Shown piece after piece: positions 35,758-44,576 of a stretch of 64,000 bases of DNA. This DNA comes from UBA2160 sp964588665 (lineage in GTDB: Bacteria; Chloroflexota; Dehalococcoidia; Lucifugimonadales; UBA1123). The notes beneath the pieces are model-generated. The model saw only the letters and a program-made list of their open reading frames with translations. It did no database searches and was not told where the DNA came from. A program made the translations under genes and the position numbers. Each line of letters opens with the position of its first letter. Within the stretch, counting starts at the first letter, position 1. The stretch covers positions 1 to 64,000 of the forward strand of contig CAZPQQ010000001.1 of NCBI GenBank assembly GCA_964588665.1. The letters are read 5' to 3'.

Positions 35758-36342
35758 TCACAGGGCCGAGAGAATCTGCTCCACGGTCGGACGATCGGAG
35801 ACGCTGTCGCCGATGTGGTTCCAGCGAACGCTTCCGTCGCTGCCCACGATGAAGACCGATGGCGTGGCCACGTCGTCACCCAGTAGGTTGTACACGCCGT
35901 ATTCCTTGGTCGTGGCGCCTCCGGGGCCCGCGAGCACCGGGAAGGCGGCGCCGCCCGTCAACACGGCCATGCCCCTGGCGTCGCTCACAGCGTCCATGCT
36001 GATCGCCACGATCTGGACGTCGCGGTCTCGAAACTGCGGATACGCGCTCTGCAACTCAACGAGCTGCTGCCGGCACACTCCTCAAAACAGACCACGGTAG
36101 AAAACCAGGACAACGGCTTCGTTCGCCTGTCGTAGTTGCGCCAGCGTCATCGGCTGGCCATCGGCGCCGTCCAGCTCGAACGACGGAGCTTCGTCCCCGG
36201 ACTGGGGAATCCCGGCAGCGCACCGCGCCAAGAATGAGATCGCCAAAATCAACATGCCGACCGTGACTGCCTGCACGCCGCGGACAATCCGCGCTTTGGT
36301 GTGGCGGGCTTCCCACCACCGGACTGCTCGACTGAAGTTCAT
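35758..36342 (-). CDS. Peroxiredoxin-like (AhpC/TSA) selenoprotein with a UxxC motif
   Basis: Read straight through the TGA at 36082-36084, the frame gives a 194-residue protein. It has a basic N-terminus (RAVRWWEARHTKARIVRG), one membrane anchor (VQAVTVGMLILAISFLA, about 27-43), then a thioredoxin-fold AhpC/TSA domain: GDEAPSFELDGADGQPMTLAQLR, VVLVFYRGLF-Sec-GVCRQQLVELQ, VQIVAISMDAV, FPVLAGPGG and SVFIVGSDGSVRWNHIG. Sec87 falls exactly where cysteine homologues have the peroxidatic residue in FYRGxWCPxC. A SECIS-like hairpin follows the TGA. Homology is continuous on both sides, so this is not two genes. The ATG at 36342 is preferred; AGGGGAA lies upstream. It probably reduces peroxides at the outer membrane face. 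Standard pipelines would split or shorten it. Confidence 0.82.
36049..36084 (-). promoter_or_regulatory. UGA selenocysteine codon and bacterial SECIS hairpin of the peroxiredoxin gene
   Basis: On the minus strand, TGA (36084-36082) is followed after 18 bases by a six-base-pair stem CAGCTC-GTT-GAGTTG (36066-36052). The stem is extended by G-C and C-G pairs around one A-A mismatch (to 36069 and 36049). The GTT apical loop starts 21 bases after TGA with a G first, within the known range for bacterial SECIS elements (16-37 bases, G in the first two loop positions). Confidence 0.7.
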
Positions 36343-36590
36343 AGCTGCTGATTCCCCTGACCCGCGTCGATGGCGGTTTGCGTCGTTCTCGTTCAATCCC
36401 ATAATTCCATGGTCACCCACAATTCGGCTTCCGTCAACATCGCCGCGTGAGGTAACCATGTTGTGATGCGGGCTTGTCGGCGATGGGCGAGTGATGCAGG
36501 GTCGGTCTGATGACCGAGTTCCCTATTGCCCGTGGTGCTCTGTCGCTTAAGGACTTTAACTACTAAGGTGATGTTTACCTACATCGTCAG

Positions 36591-36652
36591 GCGTGGGCCC
36601 AAAGGCCCAGCGCACCTGTATCGCGGAGTGCTCTGGCCCTTCAGGGCCAAGC
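36591..36652. repeat. Two-hairpin repeat, family D
   Basis: GGGCCCAAAGGCCC-like and CTCTGGCCCTTCAGGGCCAA hairpins about 25 bases apart. Four other copies are at 41638, 43208, 45034 and 62255. Apart from this and the promoter at 36744, the space 36343-36798 is empty. Confidence 0.65.
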
Positions 36653-36743
36653 CAAAACAGCGCATCAATCTGTTAAAGTCCATCAGGGCCAACCCGCACT
36701 CCACGGCAACTCCGACGCCGCCCGCGTTCTGCCTCGCAACCTC

Positions 36744-36772
36744 TGGACGCTCTGCCCTCTCCTCGATATACT
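36744..36772 (+). promoter_or_regulatory. Possible promoter of the CoA-transferase pair
   Basis: TGGACG (36744-36749), a 17-base spacer and TATACT (36767-36772); the ribosome binding site GGAGGT follows at 36787. Confidence 0.45.
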
Positions 36773-36798
36773 GCTCGCATCGTCACGGAGGTGCATCC

Positions 36799-38010
36799 TT
36801 GATCGACATGGCCCTTGCCGACGTGCGGGTGCTCGACCTGACCCACCATCTCGCCGGCCCGTTCTGCACGAAGCTCCTCGCCGACTACGGCGCCGACGTC
36901 ATCAAGATAGAGCGACCCAAGGTCGGCGACCCGACCCGCGGTTCCGGCCCGTTTCTCCATGACGATCCTCATCGAGAAAAGAGCGGCACGTTCTTCCATC
37001 TCAACATGAACAAACGGGGCGTGACGCTAGACCTGAAGTCCTCGGCGGGCAGGGAGATCGTCAAGGAGTTGGTCCGCGACGTCGACATCCTCGTCGAGAG
37101 CTTTCGGCCGCACGTCATGGCCGGTCTCGGGCTGTCGTACGAGGCGCTCCGAGAAGCCAACCCGACGCTGGTGATGACCTCGATTAGCGGCTTCGGCCAA
37201 TCCGGACCCTACGCCGAGTACAAAGCCAACGAGCTGGTAGCGTACGGCATGGGCGGCGCGATGCACAACACCGGCCTGGCGGATCGGGAACCGCTCGGCT
37301 ACGGCGTCCCGACCGCCGTCTACCAGGCCGGCGCCGTTGCCGCCGCGGGCACGATGGGGGCGTTTTTCGGGGCGCGGTACAAAGGCATCGGGCAGCACGT
37401 GGACGTGTCGATCATCGAGTGTCTGCTGGGCAGCGTGGACCGGCGGATCAGGGAGTTGCTGTCGTACCAATACTCCGGCGAGATGGGCGCCCGGGAATCG
37501 CTGTCCGGCGGATTTGCCAACGGCTACTTCCCGTGCCAGGACGGGTTCTTCGTCATGGCGGCCAGCGGACCGATCATGTTCCCGCGACTGGTGGAGATGA
37601 TGGGCAGCCCATCCGAACTGACCGACTCGCGTTTCGTCACTCCACAGGGCATGCGCGACCCCGGGCTGCGCGACGCTTTCGAGACCGCGGTGCTGTCTTG
37701 GAGCATGGATCGAACCAAAAGCGAGATAGTAGCCATGGCCGAAGAGGCCGGTCTGATCTGCGCTGCCGTCAACACCATGGCGGAGGTCTCCGCCGACCGG
37801 CACTTCAACGAACGCGGTGTCTTCGTTGACGTCGACCATCCCGTGATGGGCACGGTTCGCTCCATCGGTCGACCGTTCGTGATGGGCAAAACGCCCTGGC
37901 AATTGCGGCGCCCGGCGCCTCTCCTCGGGCAGCACAACGACGAGGTCTTCGGCGAATTGGGCTACACCGGGGATCGTTTGGCGAATCTCAAAGAAGCTGG
38001 GGTGATCTGA
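36799..38010 (+). CDS. CaiB/BaiF (family III) CoA-transferase
   Basis: This 403-residue enzyme transfers CoA between carboxylic acids and occurs as interlocked dimers. Landmarks are ADVRVLDLTHHLAGPFCTKLLADYGADVIKIERP, LDLKSSAGREIVKELV, SISGFGQSGPYAEY and the C-terminal RRPAPLLGQHNDEV. Where well-studied family members have the catalytic aspartate (GxDxxxQAxxG), this one reads ANELVAYGMGG, so the position appears to be Glu. The TTG at 36799 is seven bases after GGAGGT and is preferred to the ATG at 36808. Tightly coupled to the next gene (3-base gap). Substrate unknown. Confidence 0.9.
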   Translation: MIDMALADVRVLDLTHHLAGPFCTKLLADYGADVIKIERPKVGDPTRGSGPFLHDDPHREKSGTFFHLNMNKRGVTLDLKSSAGREIVKELVRDVDILVESFRPHVMAGLGLSYEALREANPTLVMTSISGFGQSGPYAEYKANELVAYGMGGAMHNTGLADREPLGYGVPTAVYQAGAVAAAGTMGAFFGARYKGIGQHVDVSIIECLLGSVDRRIRELLSYQYSGEMGARESLSGGFANGYFPCQDGFFVMAASGPIMFPRLVEMMGSPSELTDSRFVTPQGMRDPGLRDAFETAVLSWSMDRTKSEIVAMAEEAGLICAAVNTMAEVSADRHFNERGVFVDVDHPVMGTVRSIGRPFVMGKTPWQLRRPAPLLGQHNDEVFGELGYTGDRLANLKEAGVI

Positions 38011-38013
38011 GCA

Positions 38014-39333
38014 GTGACCGACCGCGCCGAAACCACCGATCTACCGCTGTCCGGGATCCGAGTGCTGGACCTCACCGTCGTCATTGCCGGTCCGATCGCC
38101 ACGGCTAAACTCGGCGACATGGGCGCGGAGGTTATCCGCGTCGAGTCCATCCAGGAACTTGGCACGGGCGGCAGGGTGCCGATTGCCAAGACCACGCGCG
38201 AGCAGGTCCAAGGTCACCCGGCCCAGCGCCGTACCTTTCCCGACGGCGACCCCGGCCTCCGCCCGTGGAACCGATCCGCGATGTTCAACTCCCACGCTTG
38301 CAACAAGCTGTCGATGACCGTCGACCTGCGCAAGCCCGAGGGCATGGAAGTGTTGGCGCGGCTGGTCAAGAAGAGCGACGTTCTGATCGAGAACCACGCC
38401 ACCGACTTCGTCGAACGGCGAGGGTTCACTTACGACTGGCTTCGCGAGCAGAAACCGGACATCATCATGGTCCGCATGCCGGGCTTCGGTCTCGACGGGC
38501 CGTACGCGTACTGGCGAACGTTCGGCTCGACCGCGGAAGGCCATGCGGGGCGGTCGATCCTGTTCGGTTACTCTGATCTTGCGCCCTCCGAGATCCCTTG
38601 GGTCTACCCCGCCGACCCAACTGCCGGAGCAGTGGCGACTTTCGCTACGATCATGGCGCTACACCATCGCAACCGCACGGGGGAGGGACAGGTCATCGAC
38701 CTTGCCCTGGCGGAGAACATCCTGCACCTGCTGGGACCGTCGTTCCTGGACTACTCGATGAACGACCGCGTGGGCGGCAGCCTCGGCAACCGACACCCCG
38801 AGGCCGCGCCTCACGGGTGCTACCGCGCCGGCGGCGACGACCGATGGGTCAACATCGCGGTGACCACCGAGGACGAGTGGCACGGATTCCGTGAGGCTCT
38901 CGGCGATCCGGAATGGGTCAGAGACGCGCGATTCGCAACCGCTTCAGGCCGTCTGGAGCAGCAAGACGAGCTGGACCGCCTCGTCGAAGCCTGGACTAGC
39001 GAGCTCGACCCGTACGAGGTCACGCAACGGTTACAGGAGCACGGCGTCCCGTCGGGACCGGTGATGAACGAGGCCGACGCCTACGACGACCCTCACCTGC
39101 AGAGCCGAGGCTACTTCGAAGAGGTCACACACGCCGAAACCGGGACGCACCGATACCCCGGCATGTTCTTCAAGTTCTCGGAGACGCCTCTCGGCATCCG
39201 ACGACCCGCCCCGCTGCTCGGAGAGCACAACGAGTACGTCTACAAAGACCTGCTCGAGTACACCGACGAGGAGTACGCCGAGTTCGTGGGCGCCGGCCAC
39301 ATCGGCATGGACTTCGCCCCGCACGTGCCATGA
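38014..39333 (+). CDS. CaiB/BaiF (family III) CoA-transferase
   Basis: This 439-residue family III CoA-transferase is distinct from its upstream partner. Landmarks are LPLSGIRVLDLTVVIAGPIATAKLGDMGAEVIRVES, MTVDLRKPEGMEVLARLVKKSDVLIENHATDFVERRG, VRMPGFGLDGPYAYWRTFGSTAEGHAG, and RRPAPLLGEHNEYVYKDLL at the end. The region of the usual catalytic aspartate reads FGSTAEGHAG. Its GTG start is three bases after the stop of the previous gene, so the two subunits are probably co-translated, perhaps as a heteromer. Confidence 0.9.
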   Translation: MTDRAETTDLPLSGIRVLDLTVVIAGPIATAKLGDMGAEVIRVESIQELGTGGRVPIAKTTREQVQGHPAQRRTFPDGDPGLRPWNRSAMFNSHACNKLSMTVDLRKPEGMEVLARLVKKSDVLIENHATDFVERRGFTYDWLREQKPDIIMVRMPGFGLDGPYAYWRTFGSTAEGHAGRSILFGYSDLAPSEIPWVYPADPTAGAVATFATIMALHHRNRTGEGQVIDLALAENILHLLGPSFLDYSMNDRVGGSLGNRHPEAAPHGCYRAGGDDRWVNIAVTTEDEWHGFREALGDPEWVRDARFATASGRLEQQDELDRLVEAWTSELDPYEVTQRLQEHGVPSGPVMNEADAYDDPHLQSRGYFEEVTHAETGTHRYPGMFFKFSETPLGIRRPAPLLGEHNEYVYKDLLEYTDEEYAEFVGAGHIGMDFAPHVP

Positions 39334-39388
39334 GCGCTGAGCCCCCACGCCTGACACACAACTCGCCATTATCGAGAGTCGGGATGGG

Positions 39389-39565
39389 ATGATCGTCGTC
39401 ACGGCGATAGTTCGCGAGAAGCACTGGATCAAACTCAAAGGATTCAAGCGGCCAGACCAAGTGATTCGAGGAGCCAAGTCATCAGATGGAGACATCGTCA
39501 CAACTGATGAAGAGGGCTTCGAGCACGGGCAGATTAGCAGGAGAGCCGCCAAATTCAGACTCTAG
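39389..39565 (+). CDS. Possible 58-residue small ORF
   Basis: A frame starting MIVVTAIVREKHWIKLKGFK and ending AAKFRL is open with ordinary codon use but has no clear ribosome binding site and no family resemblance. It lies at the edge of a lower-GC segment (39340-40440) and may be a fragment. Confidence 0.2.
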   Translation: MIVVTAIVREKHWIKLKGFKRPDQVIRGAKSSDGDIVTTDEEGFEHGQISRRAAKFRL

Positions 39566-39598
39566 TCATGCACCAGATGTGACTATATCTCTTGACGT

Positions 39599-40297
39599 TC
39601 ACGGGAACGGCTTCAGATTCGAAAGCTTTCGATACAACTCCGGCCAGCCAAATCGGCTTAGACTAGGCAGCCCCGATATTTGGCAACCGTGAAGTGACCC
39701 GGATACAATTACCCCTCGTTTAATCGACGCAGTCGACCCTGTGGCCCCTATTGGAATATCTGGAGAGTCTTCGACAGAGTAAAACCCGTGCAAAACCGAC
39801 CAGGGTGATTTGCTCCGCGAGTTGCCATTGCAAATGACAAGGCTTGGACTGAGATGTTCAAGCACTTCTCGAGACCAATCCGTGCCCATTCGCCAAGCCT
39901 GTGGGGACAACTTCGCAACTGAAGGGGATCGGAACGGCACAACATTGAATGATGCTGTGCCCCTCATTTGCTTTTCCCACGTTCCCCCATACATTGATCG
40001 GAATGTGCTTACGACAGCCTCTTGATGTTTTGGGCCATTGTCCGGCCATCCTTCGTCAAGCCACGCGCTATAGTCAGCCTTGTTGTAGGGCAATTCGAGA
40101 TAGCCTTTACGCAAGTCAAGCTCTTGAGAGGCGCGGTCACCTCCAGGATTTGTACCGATGAACACTTTTGTAGCAGGTTCTTCAAATATAGATGCGCTAC
40201 TATACCAGCACTTGGTTCCGAATATATCCTGTGAATTTAACTCGCTAGCAAGTTTTTTCGCTTCCCGTTCCATTCTCCGAGTGGATGTGTATCTCAA
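39599..40297 (-). CDS. Hypothetical protein, uracil-DNA-glycosylase-like motif
   Basis: This 232-residue protein is encoded by visibly lower-GC DNA than its neighbours, suggesting transfer. It contains VFIGTNPGGDRAS (about residues 45-57), recalling the water-activating GxNPG loop of uracil-DNA glycosylase-like folds. LVICNGNSRSK and the C-terminal SGLPSLSRFGWPEL could supply the other glycosylase-type motif. This is a weak fold-level guess. The start is TTG at 40297 or ATG at 40273; neither has a strong binding site. No mobile gene is seen next to it. Confidence 0.5.
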   Translation of the reverse strand: MRYTSTRRMEREAKKLASELNSQDIFGTKCWYSSASIFEEPATKVFIGTNPGGDRASQELDLRKGYLELPYNKADYSAWLDEGWPDNGPKHQEAVVSTFRSMYGGTWEKQMRGTASFNVVPFRSPSVAKLSPQAWRMGTDWSREVLEHLSPSLVICNGNSRSKSPWSVLHGFYSVEDSPDIPIGATGSTASIKRGVIVSGSLHGCQISGLPSLSRFGWPELYRKLSNLKPFP

Positions 40298-40440
40298 GTG
40301 TCATCTCCCTGTCCCGAAGCACTGCTCCCCTATCGGATCAATGGATGTACTGACGCTTCAAAGACATCATTTCTTGAACATCGTGTCATTCGTCCACGCT
40401 GCCATAGCTTCGATCAAGTTCACCCCGAACGGTATGACGT

Positions 40441-41577
40441 TTAGTCATCCGACATCAGCTCCGCCATGCGGCGGCGGTGATGGACGGCGTCGCCGAGGTA
40501 GTGCTGGAGCGTTCGCGCCTTTTGCGTGTAGAACGCGAGGCCGTAGTCCATGTCGACGCCGACTCCCGCGTGGACGTGGTGCGCCGCCTCGCATGCCTTG
40601 AAGTAGCCGTCGCTGGCGACCGCCTTGGCCATCGAGATCGCGACGGCCGCGTCCGGCATGCCTTCGTCCAGCTTCCAAAGGGCTTCGTAGGTGGTCCAGC
40701 GGGTCGCCTGCTCCATGTTGAGGGCATCGATTACGTGGTCTTGGACTCGCTGGAAGTTGCCGATGGGCACGCCAAACTGGATGCGCGACTGGCTATACTC
40801 GACGGTCATCTCGAGGACCTGCCGGCAGCCGCCCACAATGTAGGCGCAGAGCACGCCGGTGGCCGCGTCCAGGGCCTTCTCCACGGCGGACCATGCGCCG
40901 CCAACGTCGCCGATGACCGCGCTGTCCGCGACCGTGACGCCATCGAGCGTAACCTCGTTCATGACTTCGCCCAGCCAGCCGGTCTGCGTGCGAACGGTGA
41001 GGCCGGCGGCGGCCTTGTCGACGATGAAGCAGGTGATGCCGTCGCCGTTGTCACCCGACGAGGTTCTGGCGACGACGATGATGCTGTCGGCGATGTGGGC
41101 GTCGGGGATGAACGACTTCGTGCCGTTCAGGACGAATGACCCGTTCTGGCGACTGGCTTCGAGTTGGATCGAGTCCGGGCCCCATTTAGTTTCGTCCTCG
41201 GAGAACGCAAATGCGACGATCTGGTCGCCGTTGGCGATCGGCGGCAGCAGGGACTGCTTTTGGGCGTCGCTGCCCGCGTTGAGGATCGTGAGCGCGGACA
41301 GGACGGCGGACGACAGGTGAGGGCTCGGGCACAGCCTGGCGCCCATCTCTTCGTACAGGACGCCCGTTGTTGACAGATCGGAACCCTGGCCGCCGTACTC
41401 CTCTGGGATGAGCATGCTGGCCCAGCCCATCTGGCCGATCTTTTCCCACAGGTCAGGCGCGAATCCGGTTTCGGAATCGAACAGTTCGCGCACTCTCTCT
41501 TTCGGCAGTTCTGTGCTCAGGAAATCTCCTGCCGCCGTCTTGAGCATTGTCTGTTCATCTGTGAGTGAAAGGTCCAT
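40441..41577 (-). CDS. Acyl-CoA dehydrogenase
   Basis: This 378-residue FAD flavoprotein has the N-terminal helical domain (MDLSLTDEQTMLKTAAGDFL), WASMLIPEEYGGQGSDL, the central beta domain with AFAFSEDETKWGP and GTKSFIPDAHIADSIIVVAR, and the C-terminal helical domain with YSQSRIQFGVPIGNFQRVQDHVID and HHVHAGVGVDMDYGLAFY. It introduces a double bond into an acyl-CoA. Chain-length specificity cannot be read. GAGGAG precedes the ATG. Co-directional with the acyl-CoA dehydrogenase at 41745-42986. Confidence 0.93.
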   Translation of the reverse strand: MDLSLTDEQTMLKTAAGDFLSTELPKERVRELFDSETGFAPDLWEKIGQMGWASMLIPEEYGGQGSDLSTTGVLYEEMGARLCPSPHLSSAVLSALTILNAGSDAQKQSLLPPIANGDQIVAFAFSEDETKWGPDSIQLEASRQNGSFVLNGTKSFIPDAHIADSIIVVARTSSGDNGDGITCFIVDKAAAGLTVRTQTGWLGEVMNEVTLDGVTVADSAVIGDVGGAWSAVEKALDAATGVLCAYIVGGCRQVLEMTVEYSQSRIQFGVPIGNFQRVQDHVIDALNMEQATRWTTYEALWKLDEGMPDAAVAISMAKAVASDGYFKACEAAHHVHAGVGVDMDYGLAFYTQKARTLQHYLGDAVHHRRRMAELMSDD

Positions 41578-41637
41578 CGTAAACTCCTCGTGACCATTCT
41601 CGACAAGCGATGCACGCGGGTTGACACGTAGACTCTG

Positions 41638-41698
41638 GGCTTGGCCCTGAAGGGCCAGAGTACCTTGGTGACGGTGGGCTCGGCCTTCGGACCGACCC
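41638..41698. repeat. Two-hairpin repeat, family D
   Basis: TTGGCCCTGAAGGGCCAGAG and GGCTCGGCCTTCGGACCGACC hairpins, 25 bases apart, between the two acyl-CoA dehydrogenase genes. Confidence 0.7.
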
Positions 41699-41744
41699 GT
41701 ATCACGACATGCGCAGGTCGGTGATTACAGCGCAATTCCGATCG

Positions 41745-42986
41745 CTATTTCGATTTAGTCGTGGAAGGGGTTGGCGCCGCGCGCTCACGAGTTCGGCTGA
41801 TGCCGAGTCTTCGGGCGACGATTACCTTCTGAACCTCGATCGTCCCACCCGGATGCGCGGCGGTCAGCGACTCGCGCTGGTGGACCTCCATCTCGCCCGC
41901 GATTGGCGCGCCGGGGTCCTCGAAGTCGAGCAGGGCCTTGAGTCCAGCGACCTCTCTGATGACGTCGCCGATGCGAATGCCGGACTCGCGCCGCCACGCG
42001 GATTGCTGCGAGCCGTGCCAAGTCATCTCCTGACCGGAGCTGTACATCCAGAAATTGCGCATTCCGAGCAGGCGCAAGACCTCGTTGTCGATGTAGGCCT
42101 GCATCATCACTTGTTGGTTGTGCGAGTCCTTGTCGAGGCCCTTCTCTCGGGCGTATTTCATGAACTTCTCGAGCGTCCGGCTGCGGGGCACCACGTCTCC
42201 GCCGCCGCCGTGCTCGATCTCGAGAGTAGTCTGCGCGACCTGCCAGCCCTGGGTCTCGCCGCCGATCAGACGCGTTGCCGGAATCCGCACGCCGTCCATG
42301 AAAATCTGGCGCTTGCCTTGCCCGACTAGGAGGTCTTGAGTGCGCACGGTGATGCCTTCGGCGCCGCCGGGGACCATGAAATAGCCCATGTTCCGATGCC
42401 GCGGAGCGTCCGGGTCGGTCACCGCCAGCGTGAACAGCTCGCCCATCTGGGACGAGTCCGGAACCTTGGTCGACTCGTCCGCGTAGCCCGCGTCGCCGCC
42501 CACGAACACCTTCTGGCCGGTGAGTATCCAGTCATCGCCGTCGCGGACCGCCTGCATCTGCAAGCTGGCCAGGTCGGAGCCGGCGCTGCTCTCGGTGAAG
42601 AGCTGCCAGCCCGCTGTTTCGCCAAGGAGCCGGGGCCGCAGTATCTCCTGCTTTTGCTCTTCGGTGCCCCAAACCATGAGCGCCGGAAGGTCGAGCGTGT
42701 TGTCGTAAACCTTGGGCATGTCGACCTTTTCGAGCTCCTCTTGGAGGATGACCTCGTGGTCGGACGACAAGCCGCCGCCGCCGTATTGGGTCGGATACGT
42801 CGGGTGTAGCCAGCCCTTGACGCCCATCGCGCGACGCACTACCTGGACCTTGTCCCAGGTTTCGGGGTCGAGATGGCTGGACTCCAGCGGCCGTTTCAGG
42901 TCGGCTGGGACGTTCTCGGCGAGCCACGTCCGCACCTCGCTGCGGAATTCCTCTTGCTCCGGCGTGTAGCGCCTCTCGAAGTCCAT
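41745..42986 (-). CDS. Acyl-CoA dehydrogenase
   Basis: This 413-residue acyl-CoA dehydrogenase is of a different subgroup from its neighbour. Landmarks are MDFERRYTPEQEEFRSEVRTWL, GWLHPTYPTQYGGGGLSSDHEVI, WQLFTESSAGSDLASL, the WILTGQKVFVGGDAGYAD strand region, and a C-terminal EMEVHQRESLTAAHPGGTIEVQKVIVARRLG. The HPGGTIEVQK end resembles enzymes of alkyl or aromatic acyl-CoA oxidation. The two neighbouring enzymes could work on one pathway or as a heteromer, but a 167-base gap with a repeat separates them. Confidence 0.92.
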   Translation of the reverse strand: MDFERRYTPEQEEFRSEVRTWLAENVPADLKRPLESSHLDPETWDKVQVVRRAMGVKGWLHPTYPTQYGGGGLSSDHEVILQEELEKVDMPKVYDNTLDLPALMVWGTEEQKQEILRPRLLGETAGWQLFTESSAGSDLASLQMQAVRDGDDWILTGQKVFVGGDAGYADESTKVPDSSQMGELFTLAVTDPDAPRHRNMGYFMVPGGAEGITVRTQDLLVGQGKRQIFMDGVRIPATRLIGGETQGWQVAQTTLEIEHGGGGDVVPRSRTLEKFMKYAREKGLDKDSHNQQVMMQAYIDNEVLRLLGMRNFWMYSSGQEMTWHGSQQSAWRRESGIRIGDVIREVAGLKALLDFEDPGAPIAGEMEVHQRESLTAAHPGGTIEVQKVIVARRLGISRTRERAAPTPSTTKSK

Positions 42987-43054
42987 GGGGCATCCTCTCT
43001 GATTAGCTTGGCTAGCCGGTAGTCGTGTTTCTGTTTGAGCTGCTTCCGATGTGC

Positions 43055-43193
43055 GTAGGGGAGGGTTTCAAACCCTCCCGCGCGTTGTCGTTAGCTGATA
43101 CGTCGATGTGCGCAATATACCTCTGCCAGACCGCATATTCGGCATCGGTATGCAATGCATGGTCACCGGGAGGGTTTAAAGCCCTCCCCCAAC
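43055..43193. repeat. MITE-like element with hairpin ends, copy 2 (family C)
   Basis: The terminus at 43055-43080 and a diverged inverted copy near 43167-43193 enclose about 86 bases whose sequence differs from copies 1 and 3. No ORF inside. Confidence 0.7.
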
Positions 43194-43207
43194 GACATTT
43201 GCCGCAC

Positions 43208-43297
43208 GCTTGGCCCTGAAGGGCCAGAGCACCCCGATTCGGTGGGCTCGGTTCTCCTTAGGCGAATCTGCCTCAGGCATGACCTTCAGGCCGACCC
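43208..43297. repeat. Two-hairpin repeat, family D, expanded copy
   Basis: TTGGCCCTGAAGGGCCAGAG then CGGTGGGCTCGG, an extra 28 bases, and CCTTCAGGCCGACCC. The second hairpin is interrupted by the insertion. With the family C element it fills 42987-43399. Confidence 0.6.
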
Positions 43298-43399
43298 TTT
43301 ACCACCCTTCGCCGCACATTCCTCACCGCGACCCCAAACATAACCCACGCGGCCACGCTCGTCAACGCGGGAGAAGTCGGGCGGTTACACGCGGCATCG

Positions 43400-44248
43400 C
43401 TACCGGGCCTTGAACGCCGGGGCTCGCTTCTCGATGAACGCTCGGCGGGCCTCCGTGGCGTCCTCGGAGCTGGCCAGGATGTCGGAGCCGTTGGACGTCA
43501 GCACCATCGTGGTTTCGAGCGTCGAGTCGAGCGCAGAGCGCACGATCCGCTTGCTGACCCACTGGACCAGCGGCGGCGCCTTGATGATGTCGTCGCACAG
43601 TTTGCGCGTCGTCGACTCGAGCTCGTCGAACGGAACCAGGCGGTTCAGCACGCCCCACTCGAAGGCGCGTTGGGCGTCGAGATGTCCCGTGTACGCGAAC
43701 TCCAGCGCCCGACCGAGCCCCGCGATCTTGGGCAAGTAGTAGCTGCCGCCGTTCTCGATGATCTGACCAACTTGCTGGTACGTGACGAACCGAGTCCGAT
43801 CGCAGCCGATGCGGATGTCGCAGTGCAGCGCCATGTCCATCCCCGAGCCAACCGCGGGGCCGTTGATCATGGCGATGGTCGGCTTTCTGATATGGGAGAT
43901 GTCTTTGTGGAGCTTGGTGAAGCCGTGGAAGAACCGCTGCCGGCTGGCGTCCGTGCCCTCGACGATGTTGCGGTTGCCGACGAAGTTCTCGCCCTTCACA
44001 TCGTCGGGCACGCCGCCCTTGAGATCGGCGCCCGCGCAGAAGCCGCGACCGACGCCGGTCAGCACGATCACGCGCACGTTTGGGTCGTCGTCGCCGGCGC
44101 GCATGTACTCGCCGACCTTGGCCACGGTGCCATTCTCCTCTGACGAGCCCAGGATCGCGTTCATGCGCTCGGGCCGGTTGAACCTGATCCAGAGAATCCC
44201 GTTGTCCTCCGGCTCATAAAGCAGATGATCGACAAGTCTCGGTCCCAT
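43400..44248 (-). CDS. Enoyl-CoA hydratase/isomerase family protein
   Basis: This 282-residue crotonase-fold protein has WIRFNRPERMNAILGSSEENG, the oxyanion-hole strand VLTGVGRGFCAGADLKGG (about residues 64-81), and PTIAMINGPAVGSGMDMALHCDIRIG (about 123-148). The usual catalytic glutamates of enoyl-CoA hydratase are not obvious (the region reads QVGQIIENGGSYYLPKIAG), so isomerase or another crotonase reaction is possible. The ATG at 44248 is favoured over the GTG two codons earlier, because GAGAGGTG overlaps the latter. Confidence 0.9.
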   Translation of the reverse strand: MGPRLVDHLLYEPEDNGILWIRFNRPERMNAILGSSEENGTVAKVGEYMRAGDDDPNVRVIVLTGVGRGFCAGADLKGGVPDDVKGENFVGNRNIVEGTDASRQRFFHGFTKLHKDISHIRKPTIAMINGPAVGSGMDMALHCDIRIGCDRTRFVTYQQVGQIIENGGSYYLPKIAGLGRALEFAYTGHLDAQRAFEWGVLNRLVPFDELESTTRKLCDDIIKAPPLVQWVSKRIVRSALDSTLETTMVLTSNGSDILASSEDATEARRAFIEKRAPAFKAR

Positions 44249-44373
44249 GTTCACCTCTCGACTGATGGCGGTAGTAGTGTGGTCTGAGCGATACCGGTGA
44301 TTGTCTCACAGAATCGCCGCAAGGGACCGAAGGGACGCCAGGAACTCAATGGGCGGGATCGGGGCGGCCCTTC

Positions 44374-44562
44374 GACGGGCTTCCAAGTAACGGCTGCAAA
44401 TTCCCATCCTGAGCGAAGCCGAAGGATCTGGCCAAATGCGACACTTTTCGCCTTGCTTGGCCCGAGATGCTTCGCTGCGCTCAGCATGGCGGCTAGCGGA
44501 ATCGCCGTTACTTTCTCAAGCATTGTCCGCCCCGTGGACATAACGTTGCTCAGGGCGAACGG
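44374..44562. repeat. Long intergenic repeat of about 190 bases (family B), copy 1
   Basis: From GGGCTTCCAAGTAACGGCTG through CATCCTGAGCGAAGCCGAAG and TTCGCTGCGCTCAGCATGGC to GACATAACGTTGCTCAGGGC. A full second copy is at 48961-49152 and a partial copy at 51670-51760. The inner hairpin pairs CCTGAGCGAAG with CTTCGCTGCGCTCAG. Confidence 0.65.
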
Positions 44563-44576
44563 TGTGTAGATGTTCC

